A stretch of DNA of 64,000 nt, from assembly GCA_903880015.1 (NCBI GenBank), contig CAIRNS010000029.1:1-64000 (forward strand). The letters are read 5' to 3'. Numbering within the stretch: position 1 is the first letter of the stretch; every line of letters begins with the position of its first letter. The position numbers and the translations under genes are program-made. The DNA comes from an uncultured Elusimicrobia bacterium. Lineage in GTDB: Bacteria > Elusimicrobiota > Endomicrobiia > Endomicrobiales > CAIRNS01. The notes under the pieces were generated by a model that made no database searches, had not been told where the DNA came from, and was given only the letters and a program-made list of their open reading frames with translations. Below, one piece after another: positions 8,838 through 16,505 of the stretch.

Positions 8838-11197
8838 TTTCTCAGGACAACGGCATGTTTTTTTTCAAGCGCGGCGAGGATATCAGCGACTATTTTTTGC
8901 GTATCTTGGTCGGTAAGAGTTCGGTCACTGCGGCGCATTGAGAGATGCAGCGTATAACTTATCTTGTCACTGCCGATTTTGACTGCATCAGCGTAGACAT
9001 CGATAAGCTGGGTGTCTATCTCGAGTTCTTGTTCTGCGGTGCGGGTAATCACGGTCACGATGCTGTCCAACGGCACTGAGAAAGCGGCCACAAGTGATAA
9101 ATCTATATTGACCGGCGGAAAGCGTTTGAGAGCGCTATATCGTTTGTCTTTGTCGCCGGCAGGAAGCTCGAGAATATCAGTTTCAAACTCTCCGTAGAGT
9201 ATATCCCCGCAACCGAGCTGTTGGCAATAATCAGGACGCAAGACGCCAAATTCTCCGGCAAGTTTTCCCGCAATTTCAAGGCGGGCGTTCTTGCCCGGAT
9301 GGAAATACGATTGGCAATTCTTGTTTTCAACGGTACGGTATTTGCGATCGCACAACACCGTGGCGAGTATGCCTGATAAAAAATTGAAATCTGCCGCCTG
9401 TGGGACTTTCTTGCCATACCACTGCCACCACGAACCCCAAACGCACCCCGTTAAGATAACGGCAAGGCGCTTTTTTTCGCCAACGGATGTAAAGACAGTG
9501 CCGGTTTCATACAAGCGAACATCGGGAAACCCCTGTCCAAGATTGCTTTTAAGGTTTTTCCACAGTCCCGGCAAAAGGGACGGACGCAAAAGCTCATATT
9601 CTTTGGATAAAGGGTTCGCCAAACGATGGGAGGATGAGAGCGCGAACAGCGTCAATTCTTTTTCCTCGACAAAGGAATAGTTGAGCGCTTCGGAAAAACC
9701 GAGTGCAGTAAGACGGGCATAGATCTCCGTCATCACTGGTTTGCGCGATTTATTTTCCTGCAAATCAGGAATAATCGGCATGACTGTCTGCGGAATATGT
9801 TCATAGCCATTGATACGGGCAATTTCTTCGATAAGATCAACTTCCTGAGTAACATCGCGCCGCCATGAAGGGACAACGACTGAACAACCCGATGGCCGGT
9901 CAGAAACAATCATACCGAGATGCGTAAGAATCGTTTTAATTTCAGCGTACGGAACGGCAAGTCCGAGGACTTTTTCTACAAACGCCGTGCGCAGGTCTAT
10001 CATGACCGGCGCATGTGGTTGGGGGGCGCGATCGGTGCTGTTGCGCAAGGTTCCACCAGCTAGACGGATTATAAGCTCAACAGCGCGTGCGGCAGCCCGT
10101 TCAGAAGCATCCCAGGAACTGCCGCGTTCAAAACGGTATGAGGAATCCGTTGAAAGCTCAAGCTTTTTAGATGTCTTACGAATACTGACAGGTGCGAAAA
10201 GAGCGCTTTCGATGACAATATTTTTGGTCGATTCAGTAACACCGGAATGTTCCCCGCCCATGACACCGGCTATCGCCTGAGGTTTTACCGCATCGGCAAT
10301 AACAAGCATCGTATCGTTGAGTGTATATTTCTTTCCGTCAAGCGCGGTGATAGTTTCAAGAGCAGTGGCTCTGCGGACAATGATCTGCTTGCCCTCAAGA
10401 TTCTCGATATCGAACGCATGGAGAGGGTGCCCCAGTTCCATAAGCACATAGTTTGTAATATCTACAATATTGTTAATGGCACGAATACCGCAGGACTCAA
10501 GGCGCCGAACTACCCAGTCGGGCGATGGTTTAACCGTTACCCCTTCGATTACGCATCCAATATAACGAAAGCACAGGTCGGTATCATTAATGGTCACCGG
10601 AAAGGAATCGTCAAATGGTATGGCTTGTATCTCAGGCAGGCGTACCGCTGTATTAAATTTAGCGGCAAGTTCACGGGCAACCCCCCAGTGACTGAGACAA
10701 TCGCCGCGATTGGTAGTAATTTCAACATCTAAAATGGTATCTAAGCTGTCTAACACTGATTCAAGGGGTTTGCCTAACGGCGTATTTTCAGGAAGGACCA
10801 TTATACCGGCGGATTGAGCCGCCAGACCCAGCTCGACTTCCGAGCAAATCATACCCTGCGATTCAATGCCCCTTATTTTCGCCTTCTTAATCACAAAATC
10901 GCCCGGCAATTGCGCCCCTATAACCGCCAAAGCTATAATCTGACCGGCTTCAACATTAGCAGCTCCGCACACGATTGAATAAGTGGTCGAACCGGTATCA
11001 ACAGTACATAATGACAGCTTATCCGCTTGCGGGTGCTTATCTTTGGTCAATACTTTAGCGGTAATTACATTGGTCCAATTTCCCGAAGAGGAAACAATCT
11101 TTGTTTCAAGCCCTAAAAACAAAAGAATATCACACAGCCCCGTTGCGGTGACATCAAAGTCGACAAATTCTTTTAACCAGTTATATGATATTTTCAT
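8834..11197 (-). CDS. pheT: Phenylalanine--tRNA ligase beta subunit
   Basis: A 787-aa bacterial-type PheRS beta chain with the family domain order. These are the N-terminal tRNA-binding domain (VITAKVLTKDKHPQADKLSLC), B3/B4 editing domain, B5 domain, catalytic-like core and C-terminal ferredoxin-fold anticodon-binding domain (DKISYTLHLSMRRSDRTLTDQ). It pairs with PheS to charge tRNA-Phe. The ATG at 11197 gives the standard start MKISYNWLKEFV; an upstream TTG at 11221 is not needed. A 68-nt A/T-rich gap separates it from pheS, and a TACAAT hexamer ends 6 nt before the ATG with no Shine-Dalgarno. Confidence 0.96.
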   Translation of the reverse strand: MKISYNWLKEFVDFDVTATGLCDILLFLGLETKIVSSSGNWTNVITAKVLTKDKHPQADKLSLCTVDTGSTTYSIVCGAANVEAGQIIALAVIGAQLPGDFVIKKAKIRGIESQGMICSEVELGLAAQSAGIMVLPENTPLGKPLESVLDSLDTILDVEITTNRGDCLSHWGVARELAAKFNTAVRLPEIQAIPFDDSFPVTINDTDLCFRYIGCVIEGVTVKPSPDWVVRRLESCGIRAINNIVDITNYVLMELGHPLHAFDIENLEGKQIIVRRATALETITALDGKKYTLNDTMLVIADAVKPQAIAGVMGGEHSGVTESTKNIVIESALFAPVSIRKTSKKLELSTDSSYRFERGSSWDASERAAARAVELIIRLAGGTLRNSTDRAPQPHAPVMIDLRTAFVEKVLGLAVPYAEIKTILTHLGMIVSDRPSGCSVVVPSWRRDVTQEVDLIEEIARINGYEHIPQTVMPIIPDLQENKSRKPVMTEIYARLTALGFSEALNYSFVEEKELTLFALSSSHRLANPLSKEYELLRPSLLPGLWKNLKSNLGQGFPDVRLYETGTVFTSVGEKKRLAVILTGCVWGSWWQWYGKKVPQAADFNFLSGILATVLCDRKYRTVENKNCQSYFHPGKNARLEIAGKLAGEFGVLRPDYCQQLGCGDILYGEFETDILELPAGDKDKRYSALKRFPPVNIDLSLVAAFSVPLDSIVTVITRTAEQELEIDTQLIDVYADAVKIGSDKISYTLHLSMRRSDRTLTDQDTQKIVADILAALEKKHAVVLRK

Positions 11198-11203
11198 TTT
11201 ATT

Positions 11204-11209
11204 ATTGTA
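11204..11209 (-). promoter_or_regulatory. Possible -10 element directly upstream of pheT
   Basis: TACAAT lies so close to the pheT ATG (11197) that a transcript started from it would be leaderless or nearly so. A convincing -35 hexamer is not seen at 16-18 nt, so this is only a candidate. It is listed because pheT lacks a ribosome-binding site and is separated from pheS by a non-coding gap. Confidence 0.35.
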
Positions 11210-11265
11210 TAGTAAAATCAATCCTATTGTTATATCTACATCAATTGTTGTTAATTAAATTTGCG

Positions 11266-12285
11266 TTAAAACTGTTTAAGAAACTGCAAATTATTCTCAT
11301 AGAGCAACCGCATATCATCAATACCGTACATAAACATTACAAACCGCTCAACGCCAAGCCCAAAGGCAAATCCGGTGTATTTCTCGGCATCGTATTTAAC
11401 TGCCTTAAACACATTAGGATGTACCATGCCGCTGCCAAGAACCTCAAGCCAACCGCTGTTCTTACACACGCGGCACCCCTTTCCCCCACAGATGGTGCAC
11501 TGAATGTCCACTTCAGCCGAAGGTTCTGTAAATTGGAAGTGTGAAGGACGGAAGCGAAGTTTGACAGATGAACCGAACAAACGATGAATAAATAGAGTCA
11601 AAGTACCCTTAAGATCGGCAAAAGTGATATTTGTGTCCACTGCAAGCCCTTCAATTTGATGAAAAATAGCGGAATGCGTGGCGTCAGTAGCTTCGTTGCG
11701 ATAAACGCGGCCAGGTATAACAATCTTCAATGGCGGCTGGCGTGTCTCCATGGCATGCACTTGCCCAGGAGAAGTATGAGTCCTCAATAGCTGTTTATAG
11801 CCCTCGAGGTAAAATGTATCTTGGGTATCGCGCGCGGGATGGTTTGCAGGGATGTTAAGAGCTTCGAAGTTGTACCAATCGGTCTCAATTTCCGGCCCGT
11901 CACCAACGACAAAACCTAACGAGCGAAAAATAGAGACCATCTCATCCATGGTCTGCCGAATAGGATGGCGGCTACCCAGGGGAAAAGGAAATGCTAGTTG
12001 CGGCGAAGTATCTATTTTTTCAGACGCCAGCTTGCCGGCAAGCACAGCGCTGTTAATATCACGTAAACGAACTTCAACATCAGCTTCAAGCGCCACCCGA
12101 GCGGCATTGGCTTGCTGTCCGGCAATCTTCCGCTCGTCAATCGGCAGTGACGATAACCCCTTTAAAATTTCGGTTATCGCACCCTTGCGCCCCAGATACG
12201 CAACTTTAACCGCTTCTACCTCTTCTGGCGTCCGGGCTGCCGCAAGCTTATCGCCTGCTTCTTTTAATAAAGCGTCTGCATTCAC
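11266..12285 (-). CDS. pheS: Phenylalanine--tRNA ligase alpha subunit
   Basis: A 339-aa class II aminoacyl-tRNA synthetase chain. It has an N-terminal helical arm (AYLGRKGAITEILKGLSSLP) and the catalytic core with GSRHPIRQTMDEMVSIFRSLGF, FEALNIPANHPARD, RVYRNEATDATHSAIFHQIEG and the motif 3 region GFAFGLGVERFVMFMYGIDD. It overlaps the rplT stop by 4 nt (ATGA), so pheS is translationally coupled to the ribosomal protein genes. This extends the infC-rpmI-rplT-pheS-pheT order found in many bacteria. Confidence 0.97.
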   Translation of the reverse strand: MNADALLKEAGDKLAAARTPEEVEAVKVAYLGRKGAITEILKGLSSLPIDERKIAGQQANAARVALEADVEVRLRDINSAVLAGKLASEKIDTSPQLAFPFPLGSRHPIRQTMDEMVSIFRSLGFVVGDGPEIETDWYNFEALNIPANHPARDTQDTFYLEGYKQLLRTHTSPGQVHAMETRQPPLKIVIPGRVYRNEATDATHSAIFHQIEGLAVDTNITFADLKGTLTLFIHRLFGSSVKLRFRPSHFQFTEPSAEVDIQCTICGGKGCRVCKNSGWLEVLGSGMVHPNVFKAVKYDAEKYTGFAFGLGVERFVMFMYGIDDMRLLYENNLQFLKQF

Positions 12286-12641
12286 GCTTTCTCCCCGGCT
12301 CCTTTGGCTATTTCAACAAGCTGTTTAAAAGTAGCATCATCGGAAACAGCCAATTCAGCAAGCATTTTCCTGTCGATGAGAACATTGGCTTTGCGCAGTC
12401 CAGAGACGAATGTGCTGTAACTCATCCCAAATTCACGCGCTGCTGCGTTAAGACGAACTATCCACATCTGACGAAAATCAGCTTTTCTGTCTTTTCGTCC
12501 GACATACATGTATCTCATGGACCGTTCAACCTGCTGCAATGCTATGCGCCAGCGGGAGCTCTTATCTGCATAGCCGCCCTTGGCTAATTTCATTATTTTT
12601 TTCTTGCGTTGCCGCGTGTATACTACAGCTTTTGCTCTCAT
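12282..12641 (-). CDS. rplT: 50S ribosomal protein L20
   Basis: The 119-aa length and sequence are typical of bL20 (basic N-terminal extension RQRKKKIMKLAKGGY, then YMYVGRKDRKADFRQMWI and LNAAAREFG). L20 is an early 50S assembly protein that binds 23S rRNA and, in other bacteria, represses its own operon by binding the mRNA leader. An AAGGAG ribosome-binding site lies 8 nt before the ATG. A 102-nt gap separates it from rpmI; it holds no ORF. Confidence 0.97.
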   Translation of the reverse strand: MRAKAVVYTRQRKKKIMKLAKGGYADKSSRWRIALQQVERSMRYMYVGRKDRKADFRQMWIVRLNAAAREFGMSYSTFVSGLRKANVLIDRKMLAELAVSDDATFKQLVEIAKGAGEKA

Positions 12642-12743
12642 GATATAACTCCTTAGAATGGTGAATATATTTTCAGATTAACTATGGATCTCGCAACGGA
12701 TACCTGCCCAACAATACATTACGCTTCGGCGGTACGGATGCGA

Positions 12744-12944
12744 TTAGAAAGAGTACGGCAAAAACTTCTTTATGATCTTGACATCGGTTTTATCAAGGAT
12801 AGCAGAATGTTTCCGCTTCAATCCTTTGTCGGACGCCATACCCGCCATCAAGTGACGCAACCCTCTTTTTTTGTGCTTCACTTTTCCTGATTTCGTAACT
12901 ATAAAGCGCTTCTTCGCGCCGCTATGTGAATGTATCTTCGGCAT
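12744..12944 (-). CDS. rpmI: 50S ribosomal protein L35
   Basis: A 66-aa basic protein with the L35 signature (MPKIHSHSGAKKRFIVTKSG, KHKKRGLRHLM). It is a small 50S subunit protein. A strong GGAGG lies a few nt before the ATG. The gene sits 18 nt after infC, in the universal infC-rpmI-rplT order. Confidence 0.96.
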   Translation of the reverse strand: MPKIHSHSGAKKRFIVTKSGKVKHKKRGLRHLMAGMASDKGLKRKHSAILDKTDVKIIKKFLPYSF

Positions 12945-12962
12945 GTTTTTCCTCCTCTGTAT

Positions 12963-13487
12963 TTATTTTTTTACTAATTTTTTGGGCATCAGCGTGATGG
13001 ACAAACGATTCCCGAACAGATTCGGCCTTTGTTCAAGCTCACTGATATCGCCTAACGTGGTATATATTCTTTCAAGCAGTTTCATGCCCAAGTCCCGGTG
13101 CTGCATTTCACGGCCCATAAAAACAACCGTGGCCTGGACTTTGTTGTTTTCCGTCAGAAACTCCCGGGCATGCTTTAACTTTGTTTCAAGGTCATGGTCG
13201 CTGATACGCACGCGAACCCGAATCTCTTTGAGCTGACCGCCTGTTTTCTGTTTCTTCCGCGCTTCCCGTTCCTTTTTCTCCTGATCATAACGGAATTTCG
13301 GAAAATCAATAATCTTGCATACCGGTGGCGTGGATGCTCCCGATATCTCAACCAGATCCCTGCCTTTGTCCTGCGCCATTTTCAACGCATCGGCAATCGC
13401 GGTAATCCCCACCTGCGTGCCATCTTCATCGATAAGACGAACCTGAGGAACCCTGATGTAAGAATTGATACGATAGCGTCTGTCTAC
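12963..13487 (-). CDS. infC: Translation initiation factor IF-3 (start codon uncertain)
   Basis: IF-3 binds the 30S subunit and checks initiator tRNA and start codon. The GTG at 13412 would give only 149 aa and cut off the conserved N-terminal domain. In the same frame the sequence RRYRINSYIRVPQVRLIDED lies upstream, as in full-length IF-3. A strong GGGAGG is at 13498-13493, but the in-frame codons at proper spacing are ACC and GTA (13487), not standard starts. An in-frame ATA is at 13523. Starting at GTA gives 174 aa, the normal length. Enterobacterial infC uses the rare start AUU for autoregulation, so an unusual start is plausible here, but the exact codon is not settled. Confidence 0.9.
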   Translation of the reverse strand, partial: VDRRYRINSYIRVPQVRLIDEDGTQVGITAIADALKMAQDKGRDLVEISGASTPPVCKIIDFPKFRYDQEKKEREARKKQKTGGQLKEIRVRVRISDHDLETKLKHAREFLTENNKVQATVVFMGREMQHRDLGMKLLERIYTTLGDISELEQRPNLFGNRLSITLMPKKLVKK

Positions 13488-13766
13488 GGTAGCCTCCCTT
13501 TTGTCGCGCCCTTTCGGGCTTATCCCGCCTAAGCGGGACTGTTCCGGCTCAAAGCCGATTTGCTTCGTCGGAACGCTCCACGAGGAGAAACCTTCGGTTT
13601 CTCCGTTTCGCCGTTGTACTCACTATTTGCAATAAAAAAAAGACAGCACGAATGCCATCCTTTATAATAATTCAAAATAAAACTATATTTGAATTAACTT
13701 CAACGACAAAACCTCTTTCCCGTAGGTGGAGGTGAGCTGAACCAGGATGGCAGCTACTTTCTACTT
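13488..13766 (-). promoter_or_regulatory. infC operon leader with attenuator-like structure (possible L20 leader)
   Basis: This is the roughly 280-nt 5' leader between the promoter and infC. A segment CTGCCATCC (13753-13745) is complementary to GGATGGCA (13660-13653), the 5' arm of the intrinsic terminator below, so the two structures are mutually exclusive. Past the terminator come small hairpins: GAGAAACC-GAA-GGTTTCTC, CGGCT-TTG-AGCCG, CCCGC-TTA-GGCGGG and GCCC-GAAA-GGGC. L20-controlled leaders with a competing terminator are known before infC in Firmicutes. This assignment is by position and architecture only. Confidence 0.6.
13634..13659 (-). terminator. Intrinsic terminator inside the infC leader
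   Basis: The stem GATGGCA / TGCTGTC closes a TTCG tetraloop and is followed immediately by T8 (13641-13634). It lies about 110 nt after the predicted transcription start and well before infC, so it can only serve as an attenuator for the operon. Two stem pairs are G-T wobbles, so it is not very strong, as expected for a regulated terminator. Confidence 0.7.
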
Positions 13767-13770
13767 AATT

Positions 13771-13799
13771 AGTGTATCAAAAAGTCATGGCTCTGTCAA
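13771..13799 (-). promoter_or_regulatory. Promoter of the infC-rpmI-rplT-pheS-pheT operon
   Basis: A perfect -35 TTGACA (13799-13794), a 17-nt spacer and -10 TACACT (13776-13771) lie just after the thrS stop codon. The translation-factor operon therefore has its own promoter, independent of thrS. Confidence 0.8.
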
Positions 13800-13810
13800 A
13801 CAAAACGGTT

Positions 13811-15559
13811 TCAAAGCGGTTTTAATGATTCTGCTTCTATCGCTTTTTGTTGGATGATAAATTCAGTAATGAGCGGGGTGCCGTGGTCTTTGCCGTCAGG
13901 GGAACGAACCGCGACCGTGCCGGCGGCTACTTCTTTATCGCCAATAATAAGCATATAGGGTACTTTTTGGAGTGTGGCTTCTCGGATCTTCAGTCCGATT
14001 TTCTGGTTACGGTCGTCGAATTCTGCGCGGAATCCCGCAGCACGGAGCTTTTCAAGGACTTCTCTGCCATATGCTGCCTGATTATCCGTGATGTTCATAA
14101 CGATAAACTGTACGGGCGCCAGCCAAAGCGGGAATAGACCGGCATAATGCTCTATGAGTACGCCGAAGAACCGTTCGAGCGAGCCCATCAGCGCACGATG
14201 AATCATGTATGGGCGAACTTTTTTCCCTTCGCTGTCAACATAGGTCATATTGAAGCGTTCAGGAAGATTAAAATCAAACTGTATGGTCGAACACTGCCAT
14301 TCACGATTCAAAGCATCTTTGATCTTGATGTCTATTTTGGGGCCGTAGAAGGCACCGCCGCCCTCATCAAGAGTGCAGTCCAGTCCTTCAGCCTTTACCG
14401 CTGCTTCAAGGGCTTTTATGGCATCATTCCATTGGGCTTCATCACCGACAGATTTCTCTTTTGGTTTGGTTGCCAGATAGACCGCAAATTCTTTAAACCC
14501 GAACGCACCAAGCATTTTCAGGCAAAAACGAAGCACCCTGCTTATTTCCTCGGGCATCTGGTCCGGACGGCAGATTATATGTGCATCATCCTGAGTGAAA
14601 CCGCGAACCCGCATTAACCCGTGCAATACCCCGCTCTTTTCATACCGGTACACCGTACCCAGTTCCGCCCAGCGCAGCGGAAGTTCGCGGTATGAGTACA
14701 GAGAATTTTTGTACATCATGATATGGAACGGGCAATTCATCGGTTTAACAAAATAATCCTGCCCATCAACATCCATTGCAGCGTACATGTTTTCTTTGTA
14801 AAAATCCAAATGTCCGCTGGTTGCCCACAGATCGCCCCTGCCAACATGCGGTGAAAAAACGATATCATAGCCATTGGCGACATGCTGGGCGCGCCAAAAA
14901 TCTTCAATTTTAAGACGAATACGCGCGCCTTTGGGATGCCAGAGAATAAGACCGGGGCCGACTTCTTCCGCGGTAGAATAAAGATCGAGTTCTCTGCCGA
15001 GTTTTCGATGGTCGCGTTTCTTTGCTTCTTCAATGCGCACCAGATACGCTTCAAGGTCTTCCTTCGTATAAAAAGCTGTCCCGTAAATACGCTGAAGCAT
15101 TTCACGATTTTCGTCGCCGCGCCAGTACGCACCAGCAACAGAAAGAAGTTTAAAATGTTTTATCTCGCTGGAATAGCGAACATGGGGCCCCCGGCAAAGA
15201 TCAACAAAGGGGCCTGACTGGTAATAAGTGACTGTTTGATCAACTATACCGTTTATTAATTCAACTTTATATTTTTCCCCTTTTGCGACAAAATCAGCTA
15301 TTGCTTTATCCTTGGGGATTTCAGTGCACAGAAAAGGATGATTGCCCTTGGCAATCTCTTTCATCTTCTTTTCAATTGTTATCAGATCTTCGGGGGTAAA
15401 AGGGGTTGGGCGGTCGAAATCGTAATAGAATCCATCTTCTATAGAGGGCCCAATGGCAACCTTTGTTTCCGGGAACAGCTCAACAACGGCCGCGGCCATC
15501 AGATGGGCGGCAGAGTGACGCAGGACAGCAATATCTTTTTCTTTTACTTCGTTGACCAC
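13811..15559 (-). CDS. thrS: Threonine--tRNA ligase lacking the TGS domain
   Basis: A 582-aa class II synthetase that charges tRNA-Thr. The protein begins almost directly with the editing domain (HSAAH, His15 and His19, then ETKVAIGPSIEDGFYYDFD). It continues into the catalytic core with MNCPFHIMMYKNSLYSYRELPLR and RVRGFTQDDAHI, and the C-terminal anticodon-binding domain. The roughly 60-residue N-terminal TGS domain of the 640-aa standard form is absent, as in some other lineages. The GTG start has AGGAG 7 nt upstream. Directly before that site is an intrinsic terminator following the tRNA-Val gene. Confidence 0.95.
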   Translation of the reverse strand: MVNEVKEKDIAVLRHSAAHLMAAAVVELFPETKVAIGPSIEDGFYYDFDRPTPFTPEDLITIEKKMKEIAKGNHPFLCTEIPKDKAIADFVAKGEKYKVELINGIVDQTVTYYQSGPFVDLCRGPHVRYSSEIKHFKLLSVAGAYWRGDENREMLQRIYGTAFYTKEDLEAYLVRIEEAKKRDHRKLGRELDLYSTAEEVGPGLILWHPKGARIRLKIEDFWRAQHVANGYDIVFSPHVGRGDLWATSGHLDFYKENMYAAMDVDGQDYFVKPMNCPFHIMMYKNSLYSYRELPLRWAELGTVYRYEKSGVLHGLMRVRGFTQDDAHIICRPDQMPEEISRVLRFCLKMLGAFGFKEFAVYLATKPKEKSVGDEAQWNDAIKALEAAVKAEGLDCTLDEGGGAFYGPKIDIKIKDALNREWQCSTIQFDFNLPERFNMTYVDSEGKKVRPYMIHRALMGSLERFFGVLIEHYAGLFPLWLAPVQFIVMNITDNQAAYGREVLEKLRAAGFRAEFDDRNQKIGLKIREATLQKVPYMLIIGDKEVAAGTVAVRSPDGKDHGTPLITEFIIQQKAIEAESLKPL

Positions 15560-15571
15560 GGAATTTCTCCT

Positions 15572-15600
15572 AAAAAAATCCCCTTCCGCTGGGGAAAGGG
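15572..15600 (-). terminator. Intrinsic terminator between tRNA-Val and thrS
   Basis: An 8-bp stem CCCTTTCC / GGAAGGGG (one T-G pair) with a 5-nt loop is followed by a T7 run (15578-15572). The thrS Shine-Dalgarno begins 1 nt later. Only about 30 nt separate it from tRNA-Val and no promoter is seen there, so thrS is probably reached by read-through of this terminator. Confidence 0.75.
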
Positions 15601-15628
15601 CAAGTACTAACCGTCATCACGACATATA

Positions 15629-15705
15629 TGGTGCCCGATACAGGATTCGAACCTGTGACCCCTTCCATGTCAAGGAAGTACTCTAACCAACTGAGCTAAC
15701 CGGGC
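15629..15705 (-). tRNA. tRNA-Val (GAC)
   Basis: It folds as a full cloverleaf: acceptor GCCCGGT/ATCGGGC, anticodon arm CTTCC-TTGACAT-GGAAG with anticodon GAC, and T arm ACAGG-TTCGAAT-CCTGT. The discriminator A is followed by an encoded CCA. It is co-directional with tRNA-Cys, 29 nt downstream of it. Confidence 0.97.
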
Positions 15706-15734
15706 ATTAAAGAACGAATATATTTGCAAACAAG

Positions 15735-15807
15735 AGGTGCGGGTCGGATTTGAACCGACGAATAGCGGTTTTGCAGACCGCTCCCTTAACCACTTGGGTA
15801 CCGCACC
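15735..15807 (-). tRNA. tRNA-Cys (GCA)
   Basis: The cloverleaf has acceptor GGTGCGG/CCGCACC, anticodon arm GCGGT-CTGCAAA-ACCGC with anticodon GCA, T arm GTCGG-TTCAAAT-CCGAC, and the discriminator T expected for tRNA-Cys. The 3' CCA is not encoded, unlike the neighbouring tRNA-Val, so a CCA-adding enzyme must act on it. Confidence 0.97.
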
Positions 15808-15820
15808 GATAAGAGTGGTT

Positions 15821-15850
15821 ATTAAACATTATTTGCCAGTAATCTGTCAA
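15821..15850 (-). promoter_or_regulatory. Promoter of the tRNA-Cys/tRNA-Val(/thrS) unit
   Basis: -35 TTGACA (15850-15845), an 18-nt spacer and -10 TTTAAT (15826-15821) sit about 14 nt upstream of the mature tRNA-Cys 5' end. Confidence 0.7.
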
Positions 15851-15996
15851 GGGAAATATTGTAAACATGAAGGAATTATTCATCTTGATATTCCTTATTA
15901 CTGCCAATAATTAGAGCACATAATGGCAATCAGTTGTACAATGATCTTCAGATATTCTATAGACTTAATTGAGGAATCCATAATTGCATGGTGTTT

Positions 15997-16044
15997 GTAA
16001 AATAAATTCCCTGGCATCTGGAAAATCTCCAAATATCAGGGAAT
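15997..16044 (-). terminator. Possible terminator after the receiver-domain genes
   Basis: The inverted repeat ATTCCCTG / CAGGGAAT (16044-16037 with 16013-16006) also has a nested GGA/TCC and is followed on the minus strand by a T-rich stretch TTTATTTTA. It lies 29 nt beyond the stop of the second receiver gene. The loop is long and the T run interrupted, so this is a moderate call. Confidence 0.45.
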
Positions 16045-16072
16045 GTTTAGTACAACAAAGCTTAATAACTCA

Positions 16073-16438
16073 CTATTCTAACACTTTTTTTATTTTCAGA
16101 AGGATATCGTCCATTTTGAACGGTTTTTTGCAAAAATCTTTGGCTTCCATGTTACCCACCATTCGCGCAGCTTCTTCTTGGGAATATGAACTTACAAATA
16201 TGATGGGTATAGTCGAGGTTTGTACTGATAATGAAATATTTTTAAAAGCAGTAATGCCGCCACCGCCCGGCATCTTTAAATCCAAAATAATGAGATCAGG
16301 ATGAAAATCATGAGCTTGTTTGACACCTTGATAGGCATCGTGTGCTACTACAACTTCATAACCGTGTGAAATAAGCTCTATTGTTAGTACTTGTGCCAAT
16401 GGGATATCATCGTCGACAATAAGGATTTTCTGAGACAC
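16073..16438 (-). CDS. Stand-alone response-regulator receiver protein (CheY-like), second copy
   Basis: A single REC domain of 121 aa with no output domain. The acidic cluster VDDD is at residues 7-10, the phospho-acceptor is the Asp of LIILDLKMPGGGG, the switch residue is Ser (IFVSSYS) and the conserved Lys is in CKKPF. It is a close paralogue of the upstream 122-aa receiver. An ATG at 16450 is in frame. However, GGAGG lies 5 nt before the GTG at 16438, and this start aligns exactly with the paralogue (xSQKILI against xAQKILI), so GTG is used. The partner kinase is not in the window. Confidence 0.88.
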   Translation of the reverse strand: MSQKILIVDDDIPLAQVLTIELISHGYEVVVAHDAYQGVKQAHDFHPDLIILDLKMPGGGGITAFKNISLSVQTSTIPIIFVSSYSQEEAARMVGNMEAKDFCKKPFKMDDILLKIKKVLE

Positions 16439-16505
16439 ATGTACCTCCATGAAGAACATTGCTCATGGTTTTGACAATGCATTTCAAAAAGATAATATTA
16501 AAAGT

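Noticed and set aside
15560-15900. A T-box leader for thrS
   Set aside because: The upstream RNA consists of two complete tRNA genes and a simple terminator; there is no T-box sequence or specifier stem.
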